From: an uncultured Lachnospiraceae bacterium | GTDB lineage: Bacteria > Bacillota > Clostridia > Lachnospirales > Lachnospiraceae | NCBI GenBank assembly: GCA_900317585.1 | Contig: ONHG01000023.1 | Location: forward strand, 1-59,019 | Length of the DNA: 59,019 nt | Direction: 5' to 3' | Part shown: positions 28,021 through 38,786 of the stretch, piece by piece | Position numbering within the stretch: position 1 is the first letter of the stretch | Layout of the letters: every line of letters begins with the position of its first letter | Notes under the pieces: model-generated | The model's input: only the letters and a program-made list of their open reading frames with translations | What the model was told of the DNA's origin: nothing | Database searches by the model: none | Program-made: the position numbers and the translations under genes

Positions 28021-31000
28021 TTAGTTATTAGTATTCTTTCTTTTTTTCAGGAATGAAACCGCTAAAATAAGTGCTCCAGCCATAGCACCAAATACATAAG
28101 CCAGAATCGGTGAATTGTCACCTGTTTTTGCTGCTTTTGCAGTTTTTGATTCCTTTACTGCCTGTGTTGTTTTAGCCTTATCTGAATCAGAGGTCTTAAT
28201 TACCGGCGCAGGTACCTTCGGCTGCTCATTTTTTATATCCGTATTGATATCCTGTTTCGGATCGTCTTTTGGATTGTCCTTGATGTCATCTTTCGGGTCG
28301 TCCTTTGGATTGTCCTTGATGTCATCTTTCGGATCATCCTTTACTTCCTCAAGTGATATGTCATCAATGCGTACCTCATGCTGTGTTGTTATCTGGTTAT
28401 CCCCGATTTTACCAAGGCATGCACTGAAAAAGGCTGCTGTGTCTGTATCCTCATTCATTGTAAATGTATCCTCAAAGGTCTGGTACTCATTTGTGAGATC
28501 TACTATATTGTCACTTGAATACACTGACCATCCGCGGTTTTCCTGTCCCTGCATCACAACTCTGATCTGCCTGTCAAGACTTGATTTTGCTTTAAATTTA
28601 AGCTTGTAGGTCTTACCCTTTTCAAGTTTTATATTTTCCTGCTTAATCTGTACTTTCCAATCCGCATCGCCTGTATCTTTTATTGTTACAGCCAGTGCAT
28701 TGTCATCCTTAAGGCTGTCAACTACATATGATGCTTTTGCTGATGAATCTACATATATTGTATAGCCTGTTGTTCCATCATTGAAGGATCCGTTTTTGAC
28801 GAGCGCATTCTCGACAAGGCTTACATTGTCAAGCCAGGTTGTTTTCTGCATTCCAAGTGTTATCGAAATATCATGGTTTACATACTTTGCATCCGAAGGA
28901 AGTTCAACCGCGAAATCTTTTGTCTCTCCTGCTTTGATATCAAATGTGTATACATATCCTCCTATGTTTGCCGTAATAGTATTATCAGCATCTGATGAAG
29001 CGGTAAAGCTGAATTTGTATGGTGTTCCTGTCGCAAATGCCAGTTCTTCCTGAGACATAACTACAGCAGATTTCTCATTTCCGCTCATTGTAACCTTAAG
29101 TCTTCTTCCATCAGAGAATGGAGTGACTGTAACATCTGCATTTTCAGCATTTGATATATTCCAGTATCCTAAATGTTTATCTCCCTCCTGGAAGCTTCCA
29201 TTGTATACATAGTTTCCATTAGCCAGAACCGTTTTCTCCTCTTTCTCATTTGGATCTGCTTCCTTGATCTTCTTTACTGATACATTGCTGATATAGATAT
29301 CTGCTGTAGAGTCTTTTGCTCCCATATTGTACTCAAGGCGTCCGTTTGCATCACTTGCATCACCCATCTTGAATGTATAGGTGTAAGTCTGATTTTTGGT
29401 TGTAAGCTTTACATCCTGATGTGGCATATAGCTCTTGTAACCATAATCCGGTGCCTTTACATCAACTCCCATCTCTCTGTCAGCAGATGCATATGCATCA
29501 AACTGTACCTGATATGTAGCACCTTTCTCAAACGGAAGATCTGCCTGTACAAGCTGTACACTATAGTCTACCGTACCTGCCTTTGTAGTCTTTACAGTCA
29601 TAGTTTTGTTGTCTATAGAAGCTTTTGCATCTCCTTCAAGCGCTGTAATGAATTTCCAGTTTGTTTCATCGGAAAGATCCTCTTTCGCAGAAAAATCTCC
29701 ATTATTGATATAGTTGCCGTCTGCGTCAGGATTGCGAAGTGTAACTTCCTTTACCGGGCGTTTTACATCTTCATTGTAGCTATCCTTCTGGTATACACGG
29801 ACATAATCGATCACATATGGGTTATTCTCAAAGCTTGTCTCATCGTTTGGATTTCCAACCCAGCTTCCACCAACAGCAAGATTTAAGATAATGTAAAATG
29901 GCTGGTCAAATGGTGCCGGATATGTAAGCGTTCCCTGTCCTACTGTTGTTGAGTGCCAGTCGCTCTCCTCGTGGTATTTAACTCCATCCACATACCATGT
30001 GATTTTTCCCGGCTCCCAGTCACAGGTAAATGTGTGGAAATCATCAGAGAAATCGGCTCCATCCGTTATAGTATATGTACCCTGTGACTCTGAATGAGGA
30101 TTTCCGTAATGGATGGTTCCGTAAGCCTTGTTTGTCTCCTGTCCCATTACTTCCATGCAGTCAATCTCGCCGCATCTTGGCCACTGACCATATACATTCT
30201 CATCATTTGCCATAAGCCAGAATGCAGGAAGGTATCCCTGTCCCTTTGGAACCTTTGCACGACATTCAAATCGTCCATATGTGAAGGTCTTCTTATTCTG
30301 TGTTGAAATTCTTCCTGATGTATAGGAAGCTGCTTCTTTTGTTGAGCTGGTATCACCATCAGTCGCATTCATATCAACAAATTTTATAGCAGAAATTGTC
30401 ACGTCTGATGCCGGTGTGTCGGTATCATTGTATTTTCCAAGGGAAATATAGAAGTCTGCAGGTGTGTCCTTTGTCATTGTAAATTCAAAACTGATTTCCT
30501 GCTCCTTATCCTCTTCAAGCTCCGGTTCACATCCTCCGTACCATTCATATGAAGCACTCATCACACCTGTTTTGAATTTACGGGTTGCTGTGGACTTAGC
30601 CTTAAAACTCACTTTATATTTATGTCCGTTTTGCAGTGAAATATTTTGCTGCTTTAACTGGACATTCCAGTCCACTGTTCCCGCGTTTTTAATACTATAG
30701 GTGATCGAACCATCAGCTGTCTTTGCTGAAGCATCCGCTGATCCATCTGCTCCACCCCAGTTTGCTATTGTCTGAGTCCAGCCTTCCATTTCCTCCGAAA
30801 ATTCTGAGTTTTTCAAAAGATTTCCAGCATCCTTATTTTCTGTTTCAGTAACTTTTTTGACCGGATTTATCACTAATTTTCCATCTTTTACCTGAATGTT
30901 TTCATCCGAGTCTACATACTCCTGCAGCTCATTATTTACCCATCCTTTTTCATGTGTCTCCACATTCCAGTCAGCACGGTTTAATGAATCACCATCAAAC

Positions 31001-31149
31001 TCATCGCTCCACACTTTTTTGTAGCCATCATAGCTTAGTTTGCCTGTCTGCTGCGCCGCATCCAACGCTCCCTCTGCAAACGTCTGTGACGGCAAGGCTG
31101 TCATTGCCATAGCTGCCACAAGCATGGCTGATAATACTCTTTTTTTCAT
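28021..31149 (-). CDS. Surface-anchored multimodular GH16 beta-glucanase (laminarinase type)
   Basis: A 1042-aa secreted endo-beta-glucanase. Order: signal peptide (1-25); start of the GH16 fold (40-97, VWSDEFDGDSLNRADWNVE); a CBM4/9-like module nested at about 109-262; the rest of GH16 (275-455) with catalytic EIDCME at Glu328/Asp330/Glu333, the ExDxxE form typical of laminarinases; further CBM4/9-like modules at about 475-627, 645-780 and 783-936; Asp/Lys/Pro repeats (937-970); a Ser/Thr/Lys linker; and a sortase-type end with TGDNSP after Lys1008, a hydrophobic helix and KKRKNTNN. The LPxTG motif is degenerate (AAKTG). It should cut beta-1,3 or mixed-linkage glucan at the cell wall. AAAGGGG precedes the ATG. 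The promoter carries the shared element. Confidence 0.9.
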   Translation of the reverse strand: MKKRVLSAMLVAAMAMTALPSQTFAEGALDAAQQTGKLSYDGYKKVWSDEFDGDSLNRADWNVETHEKGWVNNELQEYVDSDENIQVKDGKLVINPVKKVTETENKDAGNLLKNSEFSEEMEGWTQTIANWGGADGSADASAKTADGSITYSIKNAGTVDWNVQLKQQNISLQNGHKYKVSFKAKSTATRKFKTGVMSASYEWYGGCEPELEEDKEQEISFEFTMTKDTPADFYISLGKYNDTDTPASDVTISAIKFVDMNATDGDTSSTKEAASYTSGRISTQNKKTFTYGRFECRAKVPKGQGYLPAFWLMANDENVYGQWPRCGEIDCMEVMGQETNKAYGTIHYGNPHSESQGTYTITDGADFSDDFHTFTCDWEPGKITWYVDGVKYHEESDWHSTTVGQGTLTYPAPFDQPFYIILNLAVGGSWVGNPNDETSFENNPYVIDYVRVYQKDSYNEDVKRPVKEVTLRNPDADGNYINNGDFSAKEDLSDETNWKFITALEGDAKASIDNKTMTVKTTKAGTVDYSVQLVQADLPFEKGATYQVQFDAYASADREMGVDVKAPDYGYKSYMPHQDVKLTTKNQTYTYTFKMGDASDANGRLEYNMGAKDSTADIYISNVSVKKIKEADPNEKEEKTVLANGNYVYNGSFQEGDKHLGYWNISNAENADVTVTPFSDGRRLKVTMSGNEKSAVVMSQEELAFATGTPYKFSFTASSDADNTITANIGGYVYTFDIKAGETKDFAVELPSDAKYVNHDISITLGMQKTTWLDNVSLVENALVKNGSFNDGTTGYTIYVDSSAKASYVVDSLKDDNALAVTIKDTGDADWKVQIKQENIKLEKGKTYKLKFKAKSSLDRQIRVVMQGQENRGWSVYSSDNIVDLTNEYQTFEDTFTMNEDTDTAAFFSACLGKIGDNQITTQHEVRIDDISLEEVKDDPKDDIKDNPKDDPKDDIKDNPKDDPKQDINTDIKNEQPKVPAPVIKTSDSDKAKTTQAVKESKTAKAAKTGDNSPILAYVFGAMAGALILAVSFLKKRKNTNN
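28259..28342 (-). repeat. 36-nt tandem repeat coding for the Asp/Lys/Pro spacer
   Basis: Units at 28259-28294 and 28295-28330 are nearly identical and a third is partial. They encode 12-residue DDPKDDIKDNPK repeats that would act as a hydrophilic wall-spanning spacer. The number may vary between strains. Confidence 0.85.
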
Positions 31150-31192
31150 AAAGTACCCCTTTCATTTATGGTTATTTTCTATCTCGCATCAT

Positions 31193-31229
31193 GTTACTGC
31201 CCACACCTTTCAGTGTAACCCGTAACCAT
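31193..31229. repeat. Degenerate copy of the GTTACTG palindromic repeat
   Basis: The 37 nt match 28 of 37 positions of the perfect palindrome copy at 39072-39108, without gaps. It lies between the GH16 promoter and its start codon, so it would be in the mRNA leader. Confidence 0.55.
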
Positions 31230-31259
31230 AGCATTACTATAACGATTAAGTACCCTTAA

Positions 31260-31300
31260 AATATACAAAAAAAAACACAAAAACATCAAATTCATGACAT
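31260..31300 (-). promoter_or_regulatory. Shared beta-glucan promoter module, GH16 copy
   Basis: ATGTCATGAATTTGATGTT on the minus strand is followed by 16 nt and TATATT (31265-31260). It is the most divergent of the three copies but keeps the spacing exactly. The element is 131 nt before the GH16 start and directly abuts the end of the second AraC gene. Confidence 0.7.
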
Positions 31301-31301
31301 T

Positions 31302-32132
31302 TTAATTTTCCTGTAATTTCCGCAATTCTCTCGGTGTCATGCCAAACTGCGCCTTAAACATCCGGCTGAACACCTTATAATTCGTAAATCCATTGTGCTC
31401 CAGTATGTCCGTGATGGAATCCTCAGTTGCCAGAAGCTCCTCATGTATGTGATTGATTCTTACCTGATTGACATACTCGAGAAATGTAACTCCCATGCAT
31501 TTTTTGAACATACGGCAGAAATAATCCTGATTGAGTGAGGCTATGTCTGCCGCCTCCTTTAATGCTATTGGCTCCTGATAGTTTTCCGCCACATATCTAA
31601 GGACATCCTTAAGGCGCGCTATCTGTCTGGATTCTTTTCCCGCATCCATCTCTTTATATGAATAATTTGTAAACAAAATATATAAGAATTCGTTCACTTT
31701 TGCCATAAGCCGAAGCTCATAGCCCTTGCCCTTTTTCCGGTATATATGCGCTATCGACTTAAGAAGAGACTTCATCTGCTCATATTTTCTGCTGCCATGC
31801 TCGGTCTCATAGCACTCCCGGAACCTTATATGTCCGTAATCGTATATGTAGCTGTCCAGATATACATACGGTATCTGCACCAGAAGCACCTTGACTCTTT
31901 CATAGCTTTGCGTGCCATGTATCTTATTTGAGTTTATGACAAAAAATTCATTTTCTTGCAATGTATATTCATTTTCACCGCAGTCAACCTGCAGTGAGCC
32001 GGAAACTACATAGATTATCTCTATATGGTCATGCCAGTGCCTCGGTGAAAACTGCCTGTAGTCCTCGTATCTGTCGCAGTAGATTGGAAGATGTGGTATT
32101 GATCTGACGTTTTCGTGTGTGTATTGCTGCAT
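31302..32132 (-). CDS. AraC-family regulator with cupin sensor domain
   Basis: A 276-aa regulator with an N-terminal cupin-like effector domain (SPRHWHDHIEIIYVVSGSLQVDCGENEYTLQENEFFVINSNKIHG) and two C-terminal helix-turn-helix motifs (IALKEAADIASLNQDYFCRMFKKCMG; SITDILEHNGFTNYKVFSRMFKAQFGMTPRELRKL). It lies between the GH16 gene and the divergent GH3 gene and probably controls one or both. AGGGAGAAAA precedes the ATG. It differs in sensor type from the AraC protein at 21687, so two separate signals may be read in the locus. Confidence 0.92.
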   Translation of the reverse strand: MQQYTHENVRSIPHLPIYCDRYEDYRQFSPRHWHDHIEIIYVVSGSLQVDCGENEYTLQENEFFVINSNKIHGTQSYERVKVLLVQIPYVYLDSYIYDYGHIRFRECYETEHGSRKYEQMKSLLKSIAHIYRKKGKGYELRLMAKVNEFLYILFTNYSYKEMDAGKESRQIARLKDVLRYVAENYQEPIALKEAADIASLNQDYFCRMFKKCMGVTFLEYVNQVRINHIHEELLATEDSITDILEHNGFTNYKVFSRMFKAQFGMTPRELRKLQEN

Positions 32133-32294
32133 AATTTTCTCCCTGACTTACTAAATCAAACTTCGTATTTAATGCTATATTAACCTGAGCATATCCAATT
32201 GTTCCGAAAAAACAATATTCATAGTTTGAAATTCTACCTTCAAAATATACTCCTCTCACGCGAAAAGTCAATATCGACCTAAAATAATGTCAGT

Positions 32295-32323
32295 ATCACA
32301 ATTGTATATATCGCTTTTATAAT
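32295..32323 (+). promoter_or_regulatory. Possible sigma-A promoter of the GH3 gene
   Basis: ATCACA and TATAAT (32318-32323) are 17 nt apart, about 95 nt before the GH3 start. The shared beta-glucan element is not seen here. Confidence 0.35.
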
Positions 32324-32416
32324 TTACAATCATCTTATACGAAAAGAACAAGCGCCCGACATATTAATGTATGGGAAGCTCTTTAAATAATAAAAATATA
32401 AGAAAGGTAATCTGCT

Positions 32417-34861
32417 ATGAACAAATGGTCACGATTCAAATTCACTCCTAATCTTCCACTTGGGGCAAATGGTGAAAGAGTTACAGGAAGCAAGGCTCAC
32501 ATAGAGCTTTCAAAGGAAGCTGCCAAGGAAGGCATGGTACTTCTCAAAAACGAAAACAACGTACTCCCTCTTGCAGCGGGTTCTAAGGTAGCCCTGTTTG
32601 GAAAGGGTACTTTCGACTATGTAAAGGGCGGTGGCGGAAGCGGTGATGTAACCGTTGCATATATCCGCAATCTCTACGAAGGACTCAAGCTTCAAAAAGA
32701 GAAAATAAGCATATTTGAGGAGCTGTGCGATTACTACCGCAACGACATTAAAAAGCAGTATGCAGCCGGTGCTGTACCCGGCATGACTATAGAGCCGGAT
32801 GTACCGGCTGAGCTTTTAAGCAAGGCACAGGCATATACCGACACTGCTATCATCTCAATCTGCCGCTACTCCGGAGAAGGCTGGGACAGAAAGAGTGTTA
32901 TTGACCCAAACAACAAGGCTCTCTGGGACTACGAACGCGAGATGACCGAGAAGTCGGCAGAGCTTTTTAAGGATGGTGATTTCTGTCTCTCCGTAAAAGA
33001 AAAGGAGATGATTGACACTGTAAAAGCCAGTTTCAAAAATGTAATCGTGATTTTAAATGTCGGTGGAATGGTTGATACATCTTGGTTTGCTTATGATAAT
33101 CAGATTCAATCAGCACTGCTTGCCTTACAGGGTGGCATGGAAGGCGGTCTCGCTGCCGCTGAGCTTCTCGTAGGAGATGGCAATCCTTCCGGAAAAACTG
33201 TCGATACATTTGCCAAATCACTCGACGACTATCCGTCTACTTACAATTTCCACGAGTCAAGAGACTATGTGGACTATACCGATGATATATATGTCGGATA
33301 CCGCTATTTCGAGACAATTCCGGGAGTTGCCGAGAAGGTTGTATACCCATTTGGCTATGGACTCTCATACACCACATTTGATGTGGAGACCGTTTCTGCC
33401 GGCATTGTGAATTCCAACTGTACGTCTGAGGCCAATAAGCTTTATGCAAAAGTCCGTGTGACAAATACAGGTAAATTCTCCGGAAAAGAGGTTGTTCAGG
33501 TATACATCGCTAAACCACAAGGAAAGCTTGGCAAGCCTGCAAAGGAGCTCGTAGCCTTTGAAAAGACAAGAGAACTGCAGCCGGGTGAATCACAGCTTAT
33601 GATCCTCACATGGGAAATAAACGATATGGCATCATATGATGACCTTGGAAAGGTCAAAAAATCTGCATATGTACTTGAAGCCGGTTCATATGATATATAC
33701 GTTGGAACGAGCGTCCGTGACGTGACAAAAGCTGATTACTCATATATATTAAATCAAGATGTAATTACCGAGCAACTTTCAGCAAAGCTGGTTCCTACAA
33801 GTCTGCCAAAGAGAATGCTCGCTGACGGAAGCTACGAAGCTCTGCCTCAAAGTGAGCCTGTGGACACCGACTACTCAGCTATTGGCAACATTGACCCTTC
33901 CCTGACAGAGGCTGTTGCTCCATGTCAGAGAGCCATCCCATACTTCCGCTTTGCCGATGGCATGGCTAAAAACGGCAGTCACGACATCATGGATGTTGTG
34001 GAAGGACGTATCACGCTTGATGAATTTGTATCAGAGCTTTCCATCGATGAACTCATTCATCTGCTCGGCGGACAGCCAAATACAGGTGTTGCAAATACCT
34101 TCGGTATCGGAAATATGCCTGAATACGGTATTCCTTCTGTCATGACAGCAGATGGTCCTGCAGGAGTGCGCATAGCACCTGAGGTCGGTATATACACCAC
34201 TGCGTTTCCATGCTCCACACTGCTTGCATGCACATGGAACCCGGATGTTTTAGAGGCTGTAGGACGCGCCGGCGGTGAAGAATTAAAGGAAAACAACCTT
34301 GCACTGTGGCTCACCCCTGCCATCTGTATTCACAGAAGTCCTCTCTGCGGACGTAACTTCGAGTACTACTCAGAGGATCCATTCGTCACCGGAAAGCTCG
34401 CAGGTGCCATGGTACGCGGAATCCAGTCAAACAATGTCGGTGCCACACTCAAGCACTTTGCCTTGAACAACAAGGAAACCAACCGCAAAAACAGCGATTC
34501 ACGCGTTTCAGAAAGAGCTGCCAGAGAAATCTATCTGAAGGCATTTGAGATGATTGTAAAGAATGATAATCCATGGGCTATTATGTCCTCTTACAATATG
34601 ATAAACGGCTACAGAGCCTCTGAAAGCGAGGACCTTTTGACAGGAATACTGCGTGATGAGTGGGGCTATGAAGGAATGGTCACAACCGACTGGTGGACCT
34701 GTGGCGAGCATTACAAGGAGACAAAAGCCGGAAATGATCTTAAGATGGGAAATGGATATCCTGATCGTGTAAAGAAGGCTTATGATAAGGGTGCCATCTC
34801 TCGTAGTGAGATGGAGACCTCTGTAAAGCGTATATTAGGATTCATATTAAAGCTTGATTAA
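32417..34861 (+). CDS. GH3 beta-glucosidase with swapped domain order
   Basis: An 814-aa intracellular GH3 enzyme that would remove terminal glucose from beta-gluco-oligosaccharides. The domains are in inverted order: the GH3 C-terminal alpha/beta sandwich comes first (about 28-260, LSKEAAKEGMVLLKNENNVLPL), then the fibronectin-III-like domain (about 330-450, EVVQVYIAKPQ, KPAKELVAFEKTRELQPGES), then the barrel domain (about 550-800, MPSVMTADGPAGVR-type motif, TLKHFALNNKETNR, GMVTTDWW with nucleophile Asp758). This order is known from rumen Clostridia enzymes. No signal peptide. GAAAGGTAATCT precedes the ATG. Confidence 0.92.
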   Translation: MNKWSRFKFTPNLPLGANGERVTGSKAHIELSKEAAKEGMVLLKNENNVLPLAAGSKVALFGKGTFDYVKGGGGSGDVTVAYIRNLYEGLKLQKEKISIFEELCDYYRNDIKKQYAAGAVPGMTIEPDVPAELLSKAQAYTDTAIISICRYSGEGWDRKSVIDPNNKALWDYEREMTEKSAELFKDGDFCLSVKEKEMIDTVKASFKNVIVILNVGGMVDTSWFAYDNQIQSALLALQGGMEGGLAAAELLVGDGNPSGKTVDTFAKSLDDYPSTYNFHESRDYVDYTDDIYVGYRYFETIPGVAEKVVYPFGYGLSYTTFDVETVSAGIVNSNCTSEANKLYAKVRVTNTGKFSGKEVVQVYIAKPQGKLGKPAKELVAFEKTRELQPGESQLMILTWEINDMASYDDLGKVKKSAYVLEAGSYDIYVGTSVRDVTKADYSYILNQDVITEQLSAKLVPTSLPKRMLADGSYEALPQSEPVDTDYSAIGNIDPSLTEAVAPCQRAIPYFRFADGMAKNGSHDIMDVVEGRITLDEFVSELSIDELIHLLGGQPNTGVANTFGIGNMPEYGIPSVMTADGPAGVRIAPEVGIYTTAFPCSTLLACTWNPDVLEAVGRAGGEELKENNLALWLTPAICIHRSPLCGRNFEYYSEDPFVTGKLAGAMVRGIQSNNVGATLKHFALNNKETNRKNSDSRVSERAAREIYLKAFEMIVKNDNPWAIMSSYNMINGYRASESEDLLTGILRDEWGYEGMVTTDWWTCGEHYKETKAGNDLKMGNGYPDRVKKAYDKGAISRSEMETSVKRILGFILKLD

Positions 34862-34926
34862 ATTTTACTCTGCTTTTTGTAAACCTCCCCGGTTCATAAT
34901 ACCCGATACTTATTATACAAAAAACA

Positions 34927-34961
34927 AAAAACGGACATGCAAAACTGTCATGTCCGTTTTT
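34927..34961. terminator. Bidirectional terminator between GH3 and DUF4173 genes
   Basis: AAAAACGGACATG pairs perfectly with CATGTCCGTTTTT, serving both converging genes. Confidence 0.92.
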
Positions 34962-34983
34962 GTATTATATACAATTTAAACTA

Positions 34984-37062
34984 TTACTTTCCATAAATAT
35001 TGTACTCAGGCACATCCACGCCATCTGTTCCGGCATAGTATGACATCTCCACCTCGTTGAGTCCTTTTTTCTTGTCAAGAATCACATTGTACTGGGATGA
35101 ATATATAACATCTCCATTTTTATTAAATCTGTATTCAATATTCACTCCCTCTTTGCCTTTTAATGCCTTTCTTGGAATCTTTGCAAGGAAGATACGCTCA
35201 CTGTCGGAAATCTTCTTCACCTCGACTGCATCCACCCATTTGAAAAATACTGGTGCCGCCACTCTTGTATCATCCATGCTATAACTGTCGTAATCATAGT
35301 TGGCTGTGTCATCATCTTCTGTATCCTTTAACACATGATAGCCCATCTGTATGCTGTCCACGCCATCAAGACCGGTATCATTGTTGTTATAGCTGCCCGA
35401 ATCGTAAGGCGAATATACATATAAAAGGATAAGCTGTGAGCTCTTTACCTCATCTATGCTATCTCTGAATAAATGTGCAGCCTTTATATGAGACACATTG
35501 AGCTGTCTTAAGCTGTCATTTGTCTCACCTGCCAGCTGTCTTGCATACATGGTGACCATACCCTTATTTTCCATAAAGTCTGCATCTGCCGCAAGCGCCG
35601 GGGATGCATCCGTGGAAAGTGACATCAGATATTTGTAGTCTGTATCCTCCATACATACTGTATTGTACCTTGCAACCAGATAATCAGGCCTTGCAAATGC
35701 AAGCACAAGATAACATACCCCGATTACTATTATTCCGTACCGAAATAGCGAAAAAGCAGGCTTACATATAGATAAAATCACTCCCAGCATAAACAGTGCT
35801 ATCACTCCAAGTGCCCAGAACACACAAAGCCTGGTGGCTGTCAACCCGTACTCTGACACATATAGTCCCATACGATATGCGCTTGATGCAATCATGATAT
35901 ATGTGCATAAAGTTATTAAAATTAAAAATGCATTTAATATTTTATTTTTCCTGAACAATCCACTTCCGAGCAATACGATAACCACATTCAGTATACACAC
36001 GAAAAGCAGCTGGAAAAAGCCTTCTCTCGCGTACCTGGCGTAGGTATAGCCACTTGGAAGCTGCATAAGCCCTCCGAACAGATACACAATCTGTATAAAA
36101 CAGAAAAATACATATACCACTGATATAGTTGCAGCTACAGTGATACCGATTGCAGCCGGAAATGCCGGAGTCTCAACCGGTGCATCCGATATACGCTTCT
36201 TGCTCAGATACTTTATACCACAGTACGATGAGAAAAGCGCAAATACAAAAAGAAATACAACCTTGCTCACTGTAAAGAAATTGATATCAGCAAATATTTT
36301 CTTTATTACTGAGGCAAAAACCGCATCCGCAGAGCACAGCAGCACAACTATCAGCACAACCAGAGGAAATGCAATTGCTATTCCGATAAACACATAAAGC
36401 ATTCTGTGTTTTTTCACATGTACCTCTCCGGCAGTTGCATTTGCACTGTCACCGACCACACTTTCACTGCCCATATTGTCACTATCCATGCGCTCATTTC
36501 TCATATAGTCGGCAATATCCATAAACGGCTCAGCTATACACCCAATCGCTCCAAACACTGCCTGAAATGCCGCAGCGATATACTTTATGAGCCCCCACTG
36601 TCTGTCATTGCAGAAATTGTGAAGCAGCATAAAAACAAGAAACACAAGTATCCAGCAAAAATTAAATCCTTGTATAATTTTATTACCGGTCAAGCCTGAT
36701 GATAGGCCTGTGAGTATCATCATCACACTGTACCATACAGTGAGCGGCTTTGCCTCTATATGAAGTATCTTCATACAATACAGGCTGTATACTCCTGTGA
36801 CGATTGCAAACAACGTAACAAGTATTCCACCTGTATTCTCGTACAGGAAAATGGTGTACAGCAGCGCATATATTATCGTAGGTATACATAGCCTGCCAAA
36901 AAAATCCGCGTTTTTCCTGCTTTGCTCACGCCGTCTTTGCTCCGCTTCCTGCTGCATCTTCTGCAGTTCAATACCCGACATCCCCATATGTGGCTGTGAA
37001 GTCTGTGGCGTGTTCTGTGAAAACTGTTGGGGATTCATGCCCCCGATATTATTATTGTCCAT
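34984..37062 (-). CDS. DUF4173-type polytopic membrane protein
   Basis: A 692-aa membrane protein with a Gln/Asn/Pro-rich soluble N-terminus (about 1-40), a short charged stretch QQEAEQRRREQSRKN, and about twelve hydrophobic segments between residues 50 and 470, followed by a large outside or cytosolic C-terminal domain (470-692). The pattern and C-terminus (DAVEVKKISDSERIFLAKIPRKAL) are those of the uncharacterised DUF4173/DUF4153 family. ATG 37062 is chosen because GGAGGAAGCT stands before it. Upstream it carries one copy of the 30-nt repeat (37107-37136) and a triple 13-nt direct repeat. Function unknown. Confidence 0.75.
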   Translation of the reverse strand: MDNNNIGGMNPQQFSQNTPQTSQPHMGMSGIELQKMQQEAEQRRREQSRKNADFFGRLCIPTIIYALLYTIFLYENTGGILVTLFAIVTGVYSLYCMKILHIEAKPLTVWYSVMMILTGLSSGLTGNKIIQGFNFCWILVFLVFMLLHNFCNDRQWGLIKYIAAAFQAVFGAIGCIAEPFMDIADYMRNERMDSDNMGSESVVGDSANATAGEVHVKKHRMLYVFIGIAIAFPLVVLIVVLLCSADAVFASVIKKIFADINFFTVSKVVFLFVFALFSSYCGIKYLSKKRISDAPVETPAFPAAIGITVAATISVVYVFFCFIQIVYLFGGLMQLPSGYTYARYAREGFFQLLFVCILNVVIVLLGSGLFRKNKILNAFLILITLCTYIMIASSAYRMGLYVSEYGLTATRLCVFWALGVIALFMLGVILSICKPAFSLFRYGIIVIGVCYLVLAFARPDYLVARYNTVCMEDTDYKYLMSLSTDASPALAADADFMENKGMVTMYARQLAGETNDSLRQLNVSHIKAAHLFRDSIDEVKSSQLILLYVYSPYDSGSYNNNDTGLDGVDSIQMGYHVLKDTEDDDTANYDYDSYSMDDTRVAAPVFFKWVDAVEVKKISDSERIFLAKIPRKALKGKEGVNIEYRFNKNGDVIYSSQYNVILDKKKGLNEVEMSYYAGTDGVDVPEYNIYGK

Positions 37063-37106
37063 AGCTTCCTCCTTACTCTCGGTAATACATCGAATTGCAT
37101 GCATGT

Positions 37107-37136
37107 ATCGATGATACCTTTTGACCCTTTAATCAT
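37107..37136. repeat. 30-nt intergenic repeat, copy 1
   Basis: Identical over 30 nt to 38841-38870, including the core ATACCTTTTGACCCT, with ATGAT/ATCAT inverted ends. It lies 45 nt upstream of the DUF4173 gene start. Confidence 0.85.
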
Positions 37137-37254
37137 GTATTTATTTTCTCATATTTTTTACTTACCGGCAAGCTAATTGTACTACACCGCTTTTAGTTTT
37201 GCAATAACTTTTTATCGTATCTCGATAAATTAGTTGTAATCGTTATAAATGTAA

Positions 37255-37293
37255 GCTACAATTAAGGGCTACAATTAAGGACTACAATTGATG
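37255..37293. repeat. Three tandem 13-nt direct repeats
   Basis: GCTACAATTAAGG occurs twice in a row, then ACTACAATTGATG. It lies about 190 nt upstream of the DUF4173 gene and may be an operator array. Confidence 0.8.
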
Positions 37294-37345
37294 TGCTAAA
37301 ATGAGATGTTTCGACGATATTTAAAAACTGATAAAAAACAAAAAA

Positions 37346-37374
37346 TCGCAGATACCATATTATGATATCTGCGA
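37346..37374 (-). terminator. Terminator after enolase
   Basis: TCGCAGATA and TATCTGCGA form the stem on the minus strand, followed by a long T run, about 75 nt past the eno stop. Confidence 0.88.
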
Positions 37375-37449
37375 CTATACTTATCTTATTTTCTCCTAAA
37401 GACACTCCAATGGATAATGACTTAATGCAGTCATAGAGTTTTATTTTAA

Positions 37450-38778
<1,329 letters not shown>

Positions 38779-38786
38779 TCAATTTT

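Noticed and set aside
28259-28342. CRISPR-like regular repeats
   Set aside because: The 36-nt units are contiguous, without spacers, and encode the Asp/Lys/Pro spacer of the GH16 protein.
30464-30700. Plus-strand frames within the GH16 gene
   Set aside because: Antisense shadows of a gene with signal peptide, catalytic motif and full domain plan.
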